From CADEDV01 sp964437415 (lineage in GTDB: Bacteria > Bacteroidota > Bacteroidia > Chitinophagales > Chitinophagaceae), in the NCBI GenBank assembly GCA_964437415.1, contig CAYTGN010000002.1, positions 186,001 to 250,000 on the forward strand: a stretch of DNA of 64,000 nucleotides. Reading direction: 5' to 3'. Of this stretch, positions 26,541 through 36,078 are shown piece after piece. Each line of letters starts with the position of its first letter. Within the stretch, counting starts at the first letter, position 1. Position numbers and translations under genes: made by a program. The notes beneath the pieces are model-generated. The model was not told the origin of the DNA. It made no database searches and worked only from the letters and a program-made list of their open reading frames with translations.

Positions 26541-27284
26541 TTATTTTACAACAACTGTCGGTGCTCCGCTATTGACCCAGGTGGCAAACAGCTCTGATAT
26601 TTTCCACTCCTGTCCTGCATATAGTCTGGGCCGGGCAATCATGTAGTCAAGAAAGTCTGCTACATCAGCTTCGGAAATCTTTATCATCAGGTTCAACACC
26701 ATCTGATCCTTATAACGGCCTTTTTCGATCTTTACATTCATAGAGGGGTCATTATCCAGGAAATATTGCCCAGTGAAATGAATATCTTTTCGCATGGCGT
26801 CAATACTGGCTTTTTCCATTTCGACCGTCCAGGTATCAAACACTTCAAAACGGTCGAAGAAGGCCTGCTCTTCTACATTTTGCAGTTCAATAAAATGAGA
26901 AGCGATCTTTACTATCCTGCCGGTGTAAACACCCGGGTGATCTGTAATGGTATAAAGCAGGTCATTCTCTGCAGGTGATCTGCCGGAAATTTTATTGTTA
27001 ACAGAAAAATAATAATAGTCCCCTTTGATCAGGTGACAGCGTCCCGAACCGATCATATTTGTATCTGCATGTTCTTTTCTGTACACACCTTTCAGTATTC
27101 CGACTTGCTTTTCTTCAAGCTGTGGTCCGTTGGGCAGGTATAATTGTACCAGCCGGGTGCTGTCATTCAATTCAAGAATATAATCGGTGATTGGAAAAGC
27201 TCTTACCCATTTTGCTGTATCCTTTTGTGCAAAAACATTAAGTGATGCAAAACATAGCAAGTAGAGGAATAGCCTCCTTTTCAT
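26541..27284 (-). CDS. Exported protein of unknown function
   Basis: A 247-residue protein with a signal peptide (MKRRLFLYLLCFASLNVFAQ). I do not recognise the family. It has beta-rich segments (LVQLYLPNG, GDYYYFSVNN) and a C-terminal helical part. Two DF-L-type stretches and an ISEADVADFLDYMIARP segment are the most distinctive. There is an 81-base gap to the reductase on the same strand. Probably periplasmic. Confidence 0.6.
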   Translation of the reverse strand: MKRRLFLYLLCFASLNVFAQKDTAKWVRAFPITDYILELNDSTRLVQLYLPNGPQLEEKQVGILKGVYRKEHADTNMIGSGRCHLIKGDYYYFSVNNKISGRSPAENDLLYTITDHPGVYTGRIVKIASHFIELQNVEEQAFFDRFEVFDTWTVEMEKASIDAMRKDIHFTGQYFLDNDPSMNVKIEKGRYKDQMVLNLMIKISEADVADFLDYMIARPRLYAGQEWKISELFATWVNSGAPTVVVK

Positions 27285-27408
27285 AACGTTTAATTTATAT
27301 TCAAACGAATAAAACTGCCTTCATTTTATCCGTACCAGCGGGTATTTTTCCAATTAAAAAGGAAAACACCTAAAGCCGTGTCAGCAAAACACAATCAAAA
27401 CAAAACCT

Positions 27409-27416
27409 TATTTTTG
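27409..27416 (+). promoter_or_regulatory. -7 promoter box upstream of pfkA
   Basis: TATTTTTG fits TAnnTTTG, 83 bases before the pfkA start. No TTTG lies at the -33 spacing. Confidence 0.45.
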
Positions 27417-27498
27417 ATAGTCTCAATCCTTTTGGAAAATCAAACACCCGTTCGTATTGTGTTGAAATTCCGTGTGATGGGGCTTTTTATTCAACAGT

Positions 27499-28482
27499 AT
27501 GGCAAATAAAGTAACTAAGATCGGTGTGCTTACTTCCGGTGGCGATTCACCGGGAATGAATGCCGCCGTAAGAGCAGTCGTTCGCACAGGTATTTATCAT
27601 GGGCTGGAAGTGTATGGCATCATGCGGGGCTACCAGGGCATGATTGAAGAAGATATTTTTAAAATGGAATCCCGTTCAGTGGCCAACATCATTCAACGGG
27701 GAGGCACCATCTTAAAAACAGCCCGCTGCAAAGAATTCTTCGAATACGAAGGAAGAAAAAAAGCATATGACAACCTGAAAAAAAGAGGAATTGACGGGCT
27801 GGTGATCATAGGCGGTGATGGTTCTTTCCGTGGTGCGGTGAAGTTCAGCCAGGAGTTTGATATGCCATGTATCGGGCTGGCGGGAACGATTGATAAAGAT
27901 ATTTACGGCACTGATTTCACAATTGGGTTTGACACGGCAGTCAATACTGCCGTTGAAGCCATTGATAAGATCAGGGACACCATGGATGCCCATGACCGCA
28001 TCTTTATCATAGAAGTGATGGGGAGAGATGCCGGTTATATTGCCCTGCACAGCGGTATTGCCACCGGTGCAGAAAATATCCTGATACCCGAAAGAAAGAC
28101 AGATATCAATGCCATGATAAAATCATTGCAGGAAAAAGAAAGGCGCAAAAAGTTAGTGAACCTGATCGTGGTGGCAGAAGGTGATGATTTTGGCGGAGCC
28201 AACGAAGTGCAAAAGGTTTTGAAAGAACATTTGCCCAAAGCTGAAATAAGAGTGGCGATCCTCGGGCATATCCAGAGAGGTGGCTCACCCACCTGCATTG
28301 ACAGACTGATTGCAAGTCGCATGGGTTATCATGCCGTAGAAAGCCTGATAACAGGCAGGCACAATGTATTTGTCGGCATACTGAACAATAAAGTAAATTA
28401 TATCCCTCTTGAAAGCGCTGTTAAGAACAAAGGAAAGATCAGCGATGAATGGATGAAGATTGTAAAGATCCTTGCTTCCTGA
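27499..28482 (+). CDS. pfkA: 6-phosphofructokinase, ATP-dependent
   Basis: Phosphorylates fructose 6-phosphate to the 1,6-bisphosphate, the committed step of glycolysis. The 327-residue protein has GVLTSGGDSPGMNAAVRAVV, the catalytic TIDKDIYGTDFTIGFDTA region (Asp as base in TIDKD), and IEVMGRDAGYIAL. The nucleotide motif is IIGGDGSFRGA with GGDGS, which in PFKA indicates ATP rather than pyrophosphate as donor. AILGHIQRGGSP completes the effector or substrate site. It is followed 25 bases later by pyruvate kinase; this pair is a glycolytic operon. Confidence 0.96.
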   Translation: MANKVTKIGVLTSGGDSPGMNAAVRAVVRTGIYHGLEVYGIMRGYQGMIEEDIFKMESRSVANIIQRGGTILKTARCKEFFEYEGRKKAYDNLKKRGIDGLVIIGGDGSFRGAVKFSQEFDMPCIGLAGTIDKDIYGTDFTIGFDTAVNTAVEAIDKIRDTMDAHDRIFIIEVMGRDAGYIALHSGIATGAENILIPERKTDINAMIKSLQEKERRKKLVNLIVVAEGDDFGGANEVQKVLKEHLPKAEIRVAILGHIQRGGSPTCIDRLIASRMGYHAVESLITGRHNVFVGILNNKVNYIPLESAVKNKGKISDEWMKIVKILAS

Positions 28483-28507
28483 CAATTTTTAAAACTCAAT
28501 TCTAAAA

Positions 28508-29998
28508 ATGGCAAAACACGCAGAGAAATATTATCACAAACAAATGGACAATGATGCAGGACTGATTCATACGAGCCACCGCACTAAGATTGTGGCTACC
28601 GTTGGCCCGGCCTGCGATACTTATGAACAACTACTCGGTCTTGTAAAAGCAGGAGTAAATGTGTTCCGGCTGAATTTTTCTCATGGCTCACATGAAGATA
28701 AAGCCAGGATCATTGAATATATCCAAAGGATTAACAAGAACGAACCTTATAATATTGCGCTTTTGGGCGACCTGCAGGGGCCTAAACTGCGGGTGGGTGA
28801 AATCGAGAATAATGCGTTGAACCTGGAACCCGGCGAAATACTCACTTTCACTAATGAAAAGCTGGTGGGAACCAAAGAAAGGATCTATGTGTCCTACCCC
28901 AACCTGCACAATGATGTGAAACCCGGAAATATCATCCTCATTGATGATGGAAAGATAGAAGTGAAAGTGACAAAAGTGCTCGATAATAATGATGTGGAGG
29001 TGCAGGTGATACTTGGCGGCATCCTGTCATCTAAAAAGGGAATTAATCTGCCCGATACCAAAATTTCTTTACCTGCCCTGACAGAAAAAGACCTGGCCGA
29101 TCTTGATTTCATCATTGACCAGCAATTAGACTGGGTGGCTCTCTCGTTTGTCAGGAAAGTTGAGGACATCACCGAACTTCGCAGCCGGCTGAAAGCAAAA
29201 GATAGCAAGACCAAGATCATTGCAAAAATTGAAAAACCTGAAGCGCTGATCAATATTCGTGACATCATCATCGAGTCCGATGGCATTATGATCGCCAGAG
29301 GCGACCTGGGTGTGGAACTTCCTGTTGAAAAAGTGCCACTAATTCAAAAACAGATCATCCGCAAATGTTTGCACAGGGCCAAACCTGTTATCGTCGCTAC
29401 GCAGATGATGGAAAGCATGATTGACCGGTCTAAACCTAACCGCAGTGAGATCACCGATGTGGCCAATGCGGTACTTGAAGGAGCAGACGCTGTGATGCTG
29501 AGTGGTGAAACGGCCACAGGCAAACACCCGACACTGGTGGTGGAAACCATGCGAAAGATCATCCTTGAAGTTGAATCAACCGACTATCCCTACAACCTGG
29601 AGGAGATGCTGCAACCACAGCCACACTCCCCTTCCTTTCTAAGTGATGCAATTTGTTATAATGCCTGCCATTTATCAAAAGACTGCAACGCCGATGCCCT
29701 GATCGGAATGACCCAAAGTGGCTATACCGGGTTTATGTTAAGCAGTTACCGGCCCCGTTCACCCTTATATATATTTACTAAAGAAAGAAGCTTAGTAAAC
29801 CAGTTGACTCTCAGCTGGGGTGTCAGAGCTTTTTTTTATAACGAAGAAGAAAGCCTTGATGATATTTTTGCCGACCAGATAGATGTCCTTAAAAGCCGAA
29901 AGTTCCTAAAACCTGGTGATGTGGTGGTGAGCACCGGCAGCACTCCTGTATCGCTGCACCTGCCAACCAATGTTCTTAAGATATCAAAAGTTGAATGA
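28508..29998 (+). CDS. pyk: Pyruvate kinase
   Basis: Transfers phosphate from phosphoenolpyruvate to ADP. The 496-residue protein has RTKIVATVGPAC, FRLNFSHGSHEDK, the metal and phosphate site KIEKPEA, MIARGDLGVELP, and KPVIVATQMMESMI. A B-domain lies at about residues 105-200 and the C-terminal regulatory domain at about 370-496. A short N-terminal extension of about 20 residues precedes the conserved start. It is co-transcribed with pfkA, giving joint control of the two irreversible glycolytic steps, and is closed by a strong terminator. Confidence 0.96.
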   Translation: MAKHAEKYYHKQMDNDAGLIHTSHRTKIVATVGPACDTYEQLLGLVKAGVNVFRLNFSHGSHEDKARIIEYIQRINKNEPYNIALLGDLQGPKLRVGEIENNALNLEPGEILTFTNEKLVGTKERIYVSYPNLHNDVKPGNIILIDDGKIEVKVTKVLDNNDVEVQVILGGILSSKKGINLPDTKISLPALTEKDLADLDFIIDQQLDWVALSFVRKVEDITELRSRLKAKDSKTKIIAKIEKPEALINIRDIIIESDGIMIARGDLGVELPVEKVPLIQKQIIRKCLHRAKPVIVATQMMESMIDRSKPNRSEITDVANAVLEGADAVMLSGETATGKHPTLVVETMRKIILEVESTDYPYNLEEMLQPQPHSPSFLSDAICYNACHLSKDCNADALIGMTQSGYTGFMLSSYRPRSPLYIFTKERSLVNQLTLSWGVRAFFYNEEESLDDIFADQIDVLKSRKFLKPGDVVVSTGSTPVSLHLPTNVLKISKVE

Positions 29999-30016
29999 TA
30001 TAGTTGCGCCAAAACG

Positions 30017-30049
30017 AAAGCCCGGTTGTCATGAACAGCCGGGCTTTTT
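30017..30049 (+). terminator. Rho-independent terminator after pyk
   Basis: AAAGCCCGG / CCGGGCTTT, a 9-bp perfect stem, with T residues following. It may also serve the converging sdhB end at 30064. Confidence 0.85.
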
Positions 30050-30063
30050 GTATATATAAACAA

Positions 30064-30828
30064 TTATTTTTCCGAAGCCAGGCCCGCCAGCATATACTCC
30101 CTGTTGAGGCGGGCTATATTATCAATTGAAATCTCCTTTGGACAAACTGCTTCACAGGCGCCGGTGTTGGTGCAGGCGCCAAAACCTTCCTTATCCATTT
30201 GAGCCACCATGTTCATAGCTCTTGATTTTCTTTCGGGGCCTCCCTGTGGCAATAAAGCAAGGTGTGAAACTTTGGCCGATACAAAAAGCATGGCAGAAGA
30301 ATTTTTACAGGCTGCCACACAGGCTCCACAACCAATACATGCGGCTGTTGCAAAAGCCTCATCGGCTTTATCTTTTTGAATGGGTATCGCATTGGCATCT
30401 ACTGCATTACCGGTGTTGACTGAAATATAACCTCCGGCCTGGATGATGCGATCAAAAGCAGTGCGGTCAACTACTAAATCCTTAATAACAGGAAATGCGT
30501 TGGCTCTCCAGGGTTCAACTACAATCGTATCACCATCTTTGTAAGCCCTCATGTGCAACTGGCAGGTGGTGTTCGCATGCCAGGGGCCATGCGGACGGCC
30601 ATTGATATACATCGAACACATACCACAGATACCTTCACGGCAGTCATGGTCAAAAGCGATCGGATCTTTTCCGTCACGAATCAATTCTTCATTCAGCACA
30701 TCAAACATTTCCAGGAAAGACATTTCAGAAGAAATGTTCTTTACGGGGTAGGTTTCAAAGCCGCCACGATCATTTGCATTCTTCTGTCTCCAGACTTTAA
30801 GGGTAAGATTCATTGTGTAGTGTTCCAT
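30064..30828 (-). CDS. sdhB: Succinate dehydrogenase/fumarate reductase iron-sulfur subunit
   Basis: Carries electrons from the flavoprotein to the membrane quinone site. The 254-residue protein has the three cluster sets: CREGICGMCSM...C for [2Fe-2S] (about residues 66-91), CIGCGACVAACKN for [4Fe-4S], and the CTNTGACEAVCPKEI set for [3Fe-4S]. Start may be the first ATG or the one five codons later (MNLTLKVWRQKN). It is the last gene of the minus-strand order sdhC-sdhA-sdhB and lies 89 bases after sdhA. The layout is the Bacteroidota b558 type. Confidence 0.95.
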   Translation of the reverse strand: MEHYTMNLTLKVWRQKNANDRGGFETYPVKNISSEMSFLEMFDVLNEELIRDGKDPIAFDHDCREGICGMCSMYINGRPHGPWHANTTCQLHMRAYKDGDTIVVEPWRANAFPVIKDLVVDRTAFDRIIQAGGYISVNTGNAVDANAIPIQKDKADEAFATAACIGCGACVAACKNSSAMLFVSAKVSHLALLPQGGPERKSRAMNMVAQMDKEGFGACTNTGACEAVCPKEISIDNIARLNREYMLAGLASEK

Positions 30829-30917
30829 ACTTCTATTTTAGAACGCTGATTGTTATGATTTTTATGATTTACACAGATCATCATTGTTCTTAACCATCAT
30901 GATAATCTGCGTTCCGA

Positions 30918-32894
30918 TTACTTATAACTCCGTTGCGTCGGTTTCGCCACCTCAAATGTCAATGACTCTTTATGCAATTCCCAACTGCTGTCTCCTTTGT
31001 ACTCCCATGCTGAGACATAAGCAAATTCAGTATCTTTTCTTTCTGCTTCACCTTCTGCGGTCTGGCTTTCTTCTCTGAAATGACCGCCACAACTTTCATT
31101 TCTGTTTAATGCATCTCTGCACATGAGTTCTCCCAGTTCAATAAAATCAGCCACACGACCTGCTTTGTCTAATTCAGGATTCATTTCATCAATGCTTCCC
31201 GGAATTCTTACATCACTCCAGAATTCCCTTTTTAGTTGTTGTATTTCATTGATGGCTTCTTGCAAACCCTGTTCATTACGGGCCATGCCGCATTTTTCCC
31301 ACATGATCTTGCCAAGACGTTTATGAAAACTTTCAACAGTTTGCCTTCCTTTTATATTCATCAGGGTATTGATGCGGTCAGCAACTTCTTTTTCCGTTTC
31401 CACAAACGCCTGATGATCTGTTGGAATTGGTTTAACTGCAATTTCATCAGCGAGGTAGTTGCCAATAGTATAAGGGATCACAAAATAGCCATCCGCTAAC
31501 CCCTGCATTAATGCCGAAGCACCAAGCCGGTTGGCGCCATGATCAGAGAAATTGGCTTCACCTAAACAATATAGCCCTTTCACATTCGTCATTAATTCAT
31601 AATCTACCCAAAGACCACCCATGGTATAGTGAACGGCCGGGTAAATTCTCATCGGTACTTCATAGGGGTTTTCACCGGTGATCTTTTCATACATATCGAA
31701 AAGATTGCCGTATTCCTCTTTCACTACTTCTTTACCCAAGGCCACCAATGTGTCTTCATCAGGGTTTTGAATACCTCTCTTATTGGCTTCTGCTTTTCCG
31801 TATTTATTGATGAGATTAAATTTGAAATCGAGATAAACCGCCTGGCCTGTGGTGCCTACCCCATATCCTGCATCGCATCTTTCTTTGGCAGCCCTTGATG
31901 CCACATCTCTCGGCACAAGATTCCCAAATGCAGGGTATCTTCTTTCTAAATAGTAGTCTCTTTCATCTTCCGGTATTTCGTTAGGTTTACGTTTATCTCC
32001 TTTTTGTTTGGGCACCCAGATACGGCCATCATTGCGAAGCGATTCCGACATCAGTGTCAGTTTCGACTGGTGATCACCGCTGACAGGAATACAGGTTGGG
32101 TGAATTTGAGTGAAGCAGGGATTGCCAAAGAAAGCACCTTTCTTATGTGCTTTCCATGCAGCCGTAACATTACTGCCCATGGCATTAGTGGAAAGATAAA
32201 ATACATTGCCATAACCTCCACTGCAAAGCAATACGGCATGGCCAAAATGCCTTTCCAATTTTCCACTCACCAGGTCTCTTGCAATAATCCCCCTTGCTTT
32301 GCCATCAATCATCACTATGTCGAGCATTTCATGACGATTGAACATTTCTACATTACCCAATGCCACCTGTCTTTCCAATGCCTGGTAGGCACCTATCAAT
32401 AATTGCTGACCTGTTTGCCCTGCCGCATAAAAAGTTCTTTTCACCTGTGTGCCGCCGAAAGAACGGTTATTCAGCAAACCGCCATATTCTCTTGCAAAAG
32501 GAACACCCTGCGCCACACATTGGTCAATGATATTTACACTTACTTCAGCAAGGCGATGCACATTGGCTTCTCTTGCACGGTAGTCGCCGCCTTTCACCGT
32601 ATCATAAAATAACCGAAAAACAGAATCGCCGTCATTCTGGTAATTTTTTGCAGCATTAATGCCGCCCTGCGCTGCAATACTGTGTGCCCTTCTGGGTGAA
32701 TCCTGGAAACAGAAAGCTTTTACTTTATAACCTAATTCGCCCAATGAAGCGGCAGCCGATGCACCGGCAAGACCCGTTCCTATCACGATGACCTCTAATT
32801 TTCGTTTATTGGCCGGGTTCACCAGTTTGCAATGTCCTTTGTAATAGGTCCACTTCTGATCTAAAGGCCCTGAAGGAATTTTTGAATCAAGCAT
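30918..32894 (-). CDS. sdhA: Succinate dehydrogenase/fumarate reductase flavoprotein subunit
   Basis: Oxidises succinate to fumarate with covalently bound FAD. The 658-residue protein has the dinucleotide loop VIGTGLAGASAAASLGELG, and the FAD-histidine block RAHSIAAQGGINAAKNY. The substrate and proton-transfer residues are in the conserved ARDVASRAAKERC and HYTMGGLWVDYE blocks, and the cofactor end in LGEANFSDHGANRLGASALMQG (only parts shown). Length and sequence fit the Bacteroidota/Bacillus b558 enzymes of the SdhA group. It sits downstream of a 397-base gap that separates it from sdhC. Confidence 0.96.
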   Translation of the reverse strand: MLDSKIPSGPLDQKWTYYKGHCKLVNPANKRKLEVIVIGTGLAGASAAASLGELGYKVKAFCFQDSPRRAHSIAAQGGINAAKNYQNDGDSVFRLFYDTVKGGDYRAREANVHRLAEVSVNIIDQCVAQGVPFAREYGGLLNNRSFGGTQVKRTFYAAGQTGQQLLIGAYQALERQVALGNVEMFNRHEMLDIVMIDGKARGIIARDLVSGKLERHFGHAVLLCSGGYGNVFYLSTNAMGSNVTAAWKAHKKGAFFGNPCFTQIHPTCIPVSGDHQSKLTLMSESLRNDGRIWVPKQKGDKRKPNEIPEDERDYYLERRYPAFGNLVPRDVASRAAKERCDAGYGVGTTGQAVYLDFKFNLINKYGKAEANKRGIQNPDEDTLVALGKEVVKEEYGNLFDMYEKITGENPYEVPMRIYPAVHYTMGGLWVDYELMTNVKGLYCLGEANFSDHGANRLGASALMQGLADGYFVIPYTIGNYLADEIAVKPIPTDHQAFVETEKEVADRINTLMNIKGRQTVESFHKRLGKIMWEKCGMARNEQGLQEAINEIQQLKREFWSDVRIPGSIDEMNPELDKAGRVADFIELGELMCRDALNRNESCGGHFREESQTAEGEAERKDTEFAYVSAWEYKGDSSWELHKESLTFEVAKPTQRSYK

Positions 32895-32953
32895 ATTTTC
32901 CTATTTCGCTGAATTTATATGGTTGTCTGGGTTCGGTTCATGATCGTCTTCGT

Positions 32954-32973
32954 TGCCTGACTTCCGGCAGGCA
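32954..32973. repeat. REP-like palindrome 1
   Basis: Six-bp arms TGCCTG/CAGGCA with an ACTTCCGG loop. The core shares TGCC-GGCA character with the stronger palindrome at 33256-33276. Confidence 0.5.
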
Positions 32974-33029
32974 GTCGTCGCATTCCGAATGCTTTCGGGA
33001 TACTGCAGCAATTCTACTCGTCAAACATT

Positions 33030-33046
33030 GAACCCCTACGGGGTTC
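33030..33046. repeat. Palindrome GAACCCC-TAC-GGGGTTC
   Basis: Seven-bp perfect arms with a 3-base loop. No T run follows on either strand, so it is not an obvious terminator. Confidence 0.6.
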
Positions 33047-33080
33047 TGAAAATCATTATACTTTTTTTCTATCAAGATTT

Positions 33081-33095
33081 AGCCCCTCCGGGGCT
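33081..33095. repeat. Palindrome AGCCCC-TCC-GGGGCT
   Basis: Six-bp perfect arms with a 3-base loop, 35 bases after the preceding palindrome and of similar design. Confidence 0.6.
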
Positions 33096-33255
33096 TGTTT
33101 AAATATCAAAAAAACATTACCGACTCGCTTAAAATCACCAATCGTTGTTACCGGCATTTAGCCATGTGGTGATGTCAAAATATTATCAACATTCCCTGCA
33201 AAAAAATTAAAGAACTTTCAAATCTCAGGAAACCATAAGCCCCTTCCCTGGAGGG

Positions 33256-33276
33256 CCTGCCTGCCGGACAGGCAGG
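33256..33276. repeat. REP-like palindrome CCTGCCTG-CCGGA-CAGGCAGG
   Basis: Eight-bp perfect arms and a 5-base loop immediately downstream of the sdhC stop. This sequence type recurs between genes in many Bacteroidota and may be left by RAYT-linked REP elements; no RAYT transposase gene is in the window. Confidence 0.65.
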
Positions 33277-33291
33277 GTTTGGGTAGGCTCC

Positions 33292-33963
33292 TCATTCAAT
33301 CCATCCCAAATAAAAACTAAGCGGCATCAGAGCAAATGCCAGCGGCACAATGACCGAAAACCCAACACCAATAACATTCAGCATGTGTAGGTACTTTTCA
33401 TTACTCACACCAATGGTGCGAAATGCACTTTGAAACCCATGCACCAGGTGCCATGCCAATGAAATGCAACCTGCGATATAGAAAATCACCACCCAGACAT
33501 TCTGAAAAACTGTTTTCATTTTTTCATACAGATCGATTTCTTCTCCCAGTAACCATCCCTGGCTCGTACGGTTGGGAATCCAGAAATGAGAAACATGTAT
33601 GATCAGGAAAAATAAAACGAGGGTGCCGAGCAAACCCATGCTCCGACTGTACCATTTGCTTCCTTTGTTGCCCATCACAACAGCATAGCCCTTTTTCCGC
33701 TTGCTCCTGTTTTGAAATTCCAGCATCAGTCCCTGGATGATATGCAATAAAAAACCAGCTATCAGCCCCACTTCAAGAATACGGGGAACAATCGTTGAGC
33801 CCATGAAATGAGCCCCGGCTGTAAACATTTTACCGCCATCGTTAGCCCAGATGGTAGCGTTAAGGCTAACATGTATAATAAGGAAAAGAATCAGAAAAAT
33901 ACCCGTCAAACCCATCACCCACTTTTTGCCGATCGAAGAAGTAAACAATTCAGTCCATTTCAT
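33292..33963 (-). CDS. sdhC: Succinate dehydrogenase cytochrome b subunit (b558 type)
   Basis: Membrane anchor that binds haem and quinone for the complex. The 223-residue protein has five hydrophobic helices, at about residues 15-35, 55-80, 105-130, 155-180 and 195-218. Haem-ligand histidines are probable in LFLIIHVSLNA, GFLLHIIQG, LIIHVSHFW and LAWHLVHGF. A single subunit with five helices and no SdhD is typical of the b558 enzymes. It is the first gene of the operon. Confidence 0.92.
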   Translation of the reverse strand: MKWTELFTSSIGKKWVMGLTGIFLILFLIIHVSLNATIWANDGGKMFTAGAHFMGSTIVPRILEVGLIAGFLLHIIQGLMLEFQNRSKRKKGYAVVMGNKGSKWYSRSMGLLGTLVLFFLIIHVSHFWIPNRTSQGWLLGEEIDLYEKMKTVFQNVWVVIFYIAGCISLAWHLVHGFQSAFRTIGVSNEKYLHMLNVIGVGFSVIVPLAFALMPLSFYLGWIE

Positions 33964-33997
33964 ATATGCAGATCTTGTAGAGTAATCTAATTTGCCG

Positions 33998-34005
33998 CAA
34001 AAATA
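33998..34005 (-). promoter_or_regulatory. -7 promoter box of the sdh operon
   Basis: On the minus strand TATTTTTG fits TAnnTTTG, about 35 bases before the sdhC start. The -33 element is not clear. Confidence 0.45.
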
Positions 34006-34102
34006 CTAACCGGATGCCAAATAAAGCAGGAAAGTTCCTTGTTTCTTGCCTGACGGTTACTTCTCACTGATAACGGCACTGCAGCGGGTGCCTGACAACA
34101 GG

Positions 34103-34669
34103 TTAAGCCTGTAATCGGGCGGACAGTTCGTTGTCAATTTTCTTGAACAAGTGAAAGGGTTTATAGGTTCGCCAGTTCTCCAGTTCCATCAGTTCCAAAT
34201 AGCGGTTCAGGTGGGCATGTTTAAAGTCATATTGCGTCTGCTCCGGCATGTTTAAACAAACAGCCCAGCCGTTCTCATCGGATAATTCTTCATACAATTC
34301 TTCATAATAATCCTTGCCATCGCTGTGATAGTTCAGCACATTTTCTCCAATGAAAATGAATTTGTGAATACCTTCCCACATAAATTTCTCCAGCACCTCC
34401 CGTTTCAGTTCCATGATGTCGTTCTCCACGGCGTCGTTCCACTCTCCGATCAGTTCAATGACGGCATAGCGTTCATCATAATCGGCCAGTAACACTTTCA
34501 GATATAAGGTGCGGCTGCCAAATTCATCCCATTGCGGATGTATATAAAAATTATAAACCGTCTGGGAAAATTCAAACTCAGAATACTGGCGGCCGAAAAA
34601 AGGTGACCGTTGATCTTCCTCACTCACGTAAATGTGGCGCCAGTTGTAAAAGGGCTCTATATTATGCAT
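34103..34669 (-). CDS. Conserved cytoplasmic protein of unknown function
   Basis: A 188-residue protein without signal or membrane segments. I do not recognise the family. It is rich in aromatic residues and acidic turns (YVSEEDQRSPFFGRQYSEFEFS, seen in part near residues 14-35; WEGIHKFIFIGENVLNYHS near 108-126; LYEELSDENGW). Alpha/beta alternation suggests a compact single domain. It lies 40 bases after thrC on the same strand and could be a fourth gene of the threonine transcript, though nothing ties it to that pathway. Confidence 0.6.
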   Translation of the reverse strand: MHNIEPFYNWRHIYVSEEDQRSPFFGRQYSEFEFSQTVYNFYIHPQWDEFGSRTLYLKVLLADYDERYAVIELIGEWNDAVENDIMELKREVLEKFMWEGIHKFIFIGENVLNYHSDGKDYYEELYEELSDENGWAVCLNMPEQTQYDFKHAHLNRYLELMELENWRTYKPFHLFKKIDNELSARLQA

Positions 34670-34709
34670 GAAATGACACTTCGCTGCAAAGATAAAAAGC
34701 CCCGGACAA

Positions 34710-36047
34710 TTACTGAAGCAGGTATTGCTTTAAATGATCAAAATCGGGTTTTATCAGAATACTTTTTTTGGCGGCCTTCATCATTGTGTTCAATGCAAAA
34801 GGGATGTCAATGCTCTTACCGGTTATTTTTTCCACCGCCTGTGGAAATTTCACAGGATGTGCAGTTTCTAAAAAAATTCCGTTTTGACCCGGATTGGTTT
34901 GCAGAAACCGCTGCAATGCCAGGTAGCCGACAGCACCGTGAGGGTCCAAGAGGTAATGGTACTGTTCATACACATCCTTAATTACTCCCATCGTTTCCTC
35001 ATCCGTAACAGTGTAAGAAGACAACCTGTTTTTTATTTCTGGAAATTTGTGTTTGAATATTTCCAGTATTCTTACAAAATTGCTGGGATTGCCCACATCC
35101 ATTGCATTGCTGAGTGTGGCGACAGCTTGTTTCGGCTTCAGGTGTTGTGTTTGAAAATAGTCGCTGACCACATCGTTCACATTGCAGGCGGCAATAAAAT
35201 GTTTTACCGGCAGGCCCGACTGCATCGCCAGTATGCCGGCACAAATATTTCCAAAGTTTCCGCTGGGTACTGATATTACAGGAGGATCACCTTTGTCAGC
35301 CCATTGTTTGTATGCAAAGAAATAATAGAACTGCTGTGGCAGCCATCGGGCCACATTGATGGAATTGGCGGAAGTAAGAAACATTTTTTCGTTCAGGGCT
35401 TTATCTGCAAACGCCTGCTTCACCATCGCCTGGCAATCATCAAATGTTCCCTGCACTTCGAGAGCATGGATATTTTTGCCGAGTGTGGTCAGTTGCTTTT
35501 CCTGAACAGGACTTACTTTCCCGGAAGGATAAAGAATGACAACATTCACTCCTTCCACATCATAAAAACCATTTGCTACAGCACCACCTGTATCACCGGA
35601 GGTGGCCACCAATACGGTAACGGGTTGGCCGCTTTTAGAAAATTCAATATTATTTAAATTCAAAGCGGCCTGTCCGTTACCGACAAAATGCCCAAGACAC
35701 CTGCTCATGAATCTTGCTCCCACATCCTTAAACGCCAGTGTAGGTCCATGAAATAATTCTAATGAATAAATATTCTCACTCACTCTTTCCAGCGGAAAAG
35801 GGAAATTGATTGTTTCCGAAACAATGCTGAATAAAATTTCTTCAGGGATTTCATCGCCGATATATGGGCAGATTACACGAAATGCTATTTCTTCATTGGA
35901 AAATCCGGTGATACTGTTAATGAGCGAAGGATCAATCCGGGGAATTACTTCGGGGAAATATAGCCCCATGTCGGGAGCCTGCCCCCTTATCGTAGCTTCT
36001 TTAAAACCTGCAAGCGGTGATTGTTTATTGGTGCTGTAATACTGCAT
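34710..36047 (-). CDS. thrC: Threonine synthase
   Basis: PLP enzyme converting O-phosphohomoserine to threonine and phosphate. The 445-residue protein begins with MQYYSTNKQSPLAGFKEA; the PLP lysine lies in HGPTLAFKDVGARFM. The phosphate-binding and cofactor loops are VATSGDTGGAVANGF and VPSGNFGNICAG. The long N-terminal domain places it in the fungal/E. coli-type class (class II), not the shorter plant type. It is third in thrA-thrB-thrC, 31 bases after thrB. Confidence 0.95.
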   Translation of the reverse strand: MQYYSTNKQSPLAGFKEATIRGQAPDMGLYFPEVIPRIDPSLINSITGFSNEEIAFRVICPYIGDEIPEEILFSIVSETINFPFPLERVSENIYSLELFHGPTLAFKDVGARFMSRCLGHFVGNGQAALNLNNIEFSKSGQPVTVLVATSGDTGGAVANGFYDVEGVNVVILYPSGKVSPVQEKQLTTLGKNIHALEVQGTFDDCQAMVKQAFADKALNEKMFLTSANSINVARWLPQQFYYFFAYKQWADKGDPPVISVPSGNFGNICAGILAMQSGLPVKHFIAACNVNDVVSDYFQTQHLKPKQAVATLSNAMDVGNPSNFVRILEIFKHKFPEIKNRLSSYTVTDEETMGVIKDVYEQYHYLLDPHGAVGYLALQRFLQTNPGQNGIFLETAHPVKFPQAVEKITGKSIDIPFALNTMMKAAKKSILIKPDFDHLKQYLLQ

Positions 36048-36078
36048 TGAAAAATGAACTTGACTTTGAAAATTGCCT

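Larger units (their letters stand above)
32895..33291. other. Gene-free gap inside sdh operon with palindromic repeats
   Basis: No gene is visible in these 397 bases. They hold four small palindromes: TGCCTG...CAGGCA (32954-32973), GAACCCC-TAC-GGGGTTC (33030-33046), AGCCCC-TCC-GGGGCT (33081-33095) and CCTGCCTG-CCGGA-CAGGCAGG (33256-33276). The remainder is AT-rich. The last palindrome is of the REP type common between genes in Bacteroidota. Confidence 0.7.
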
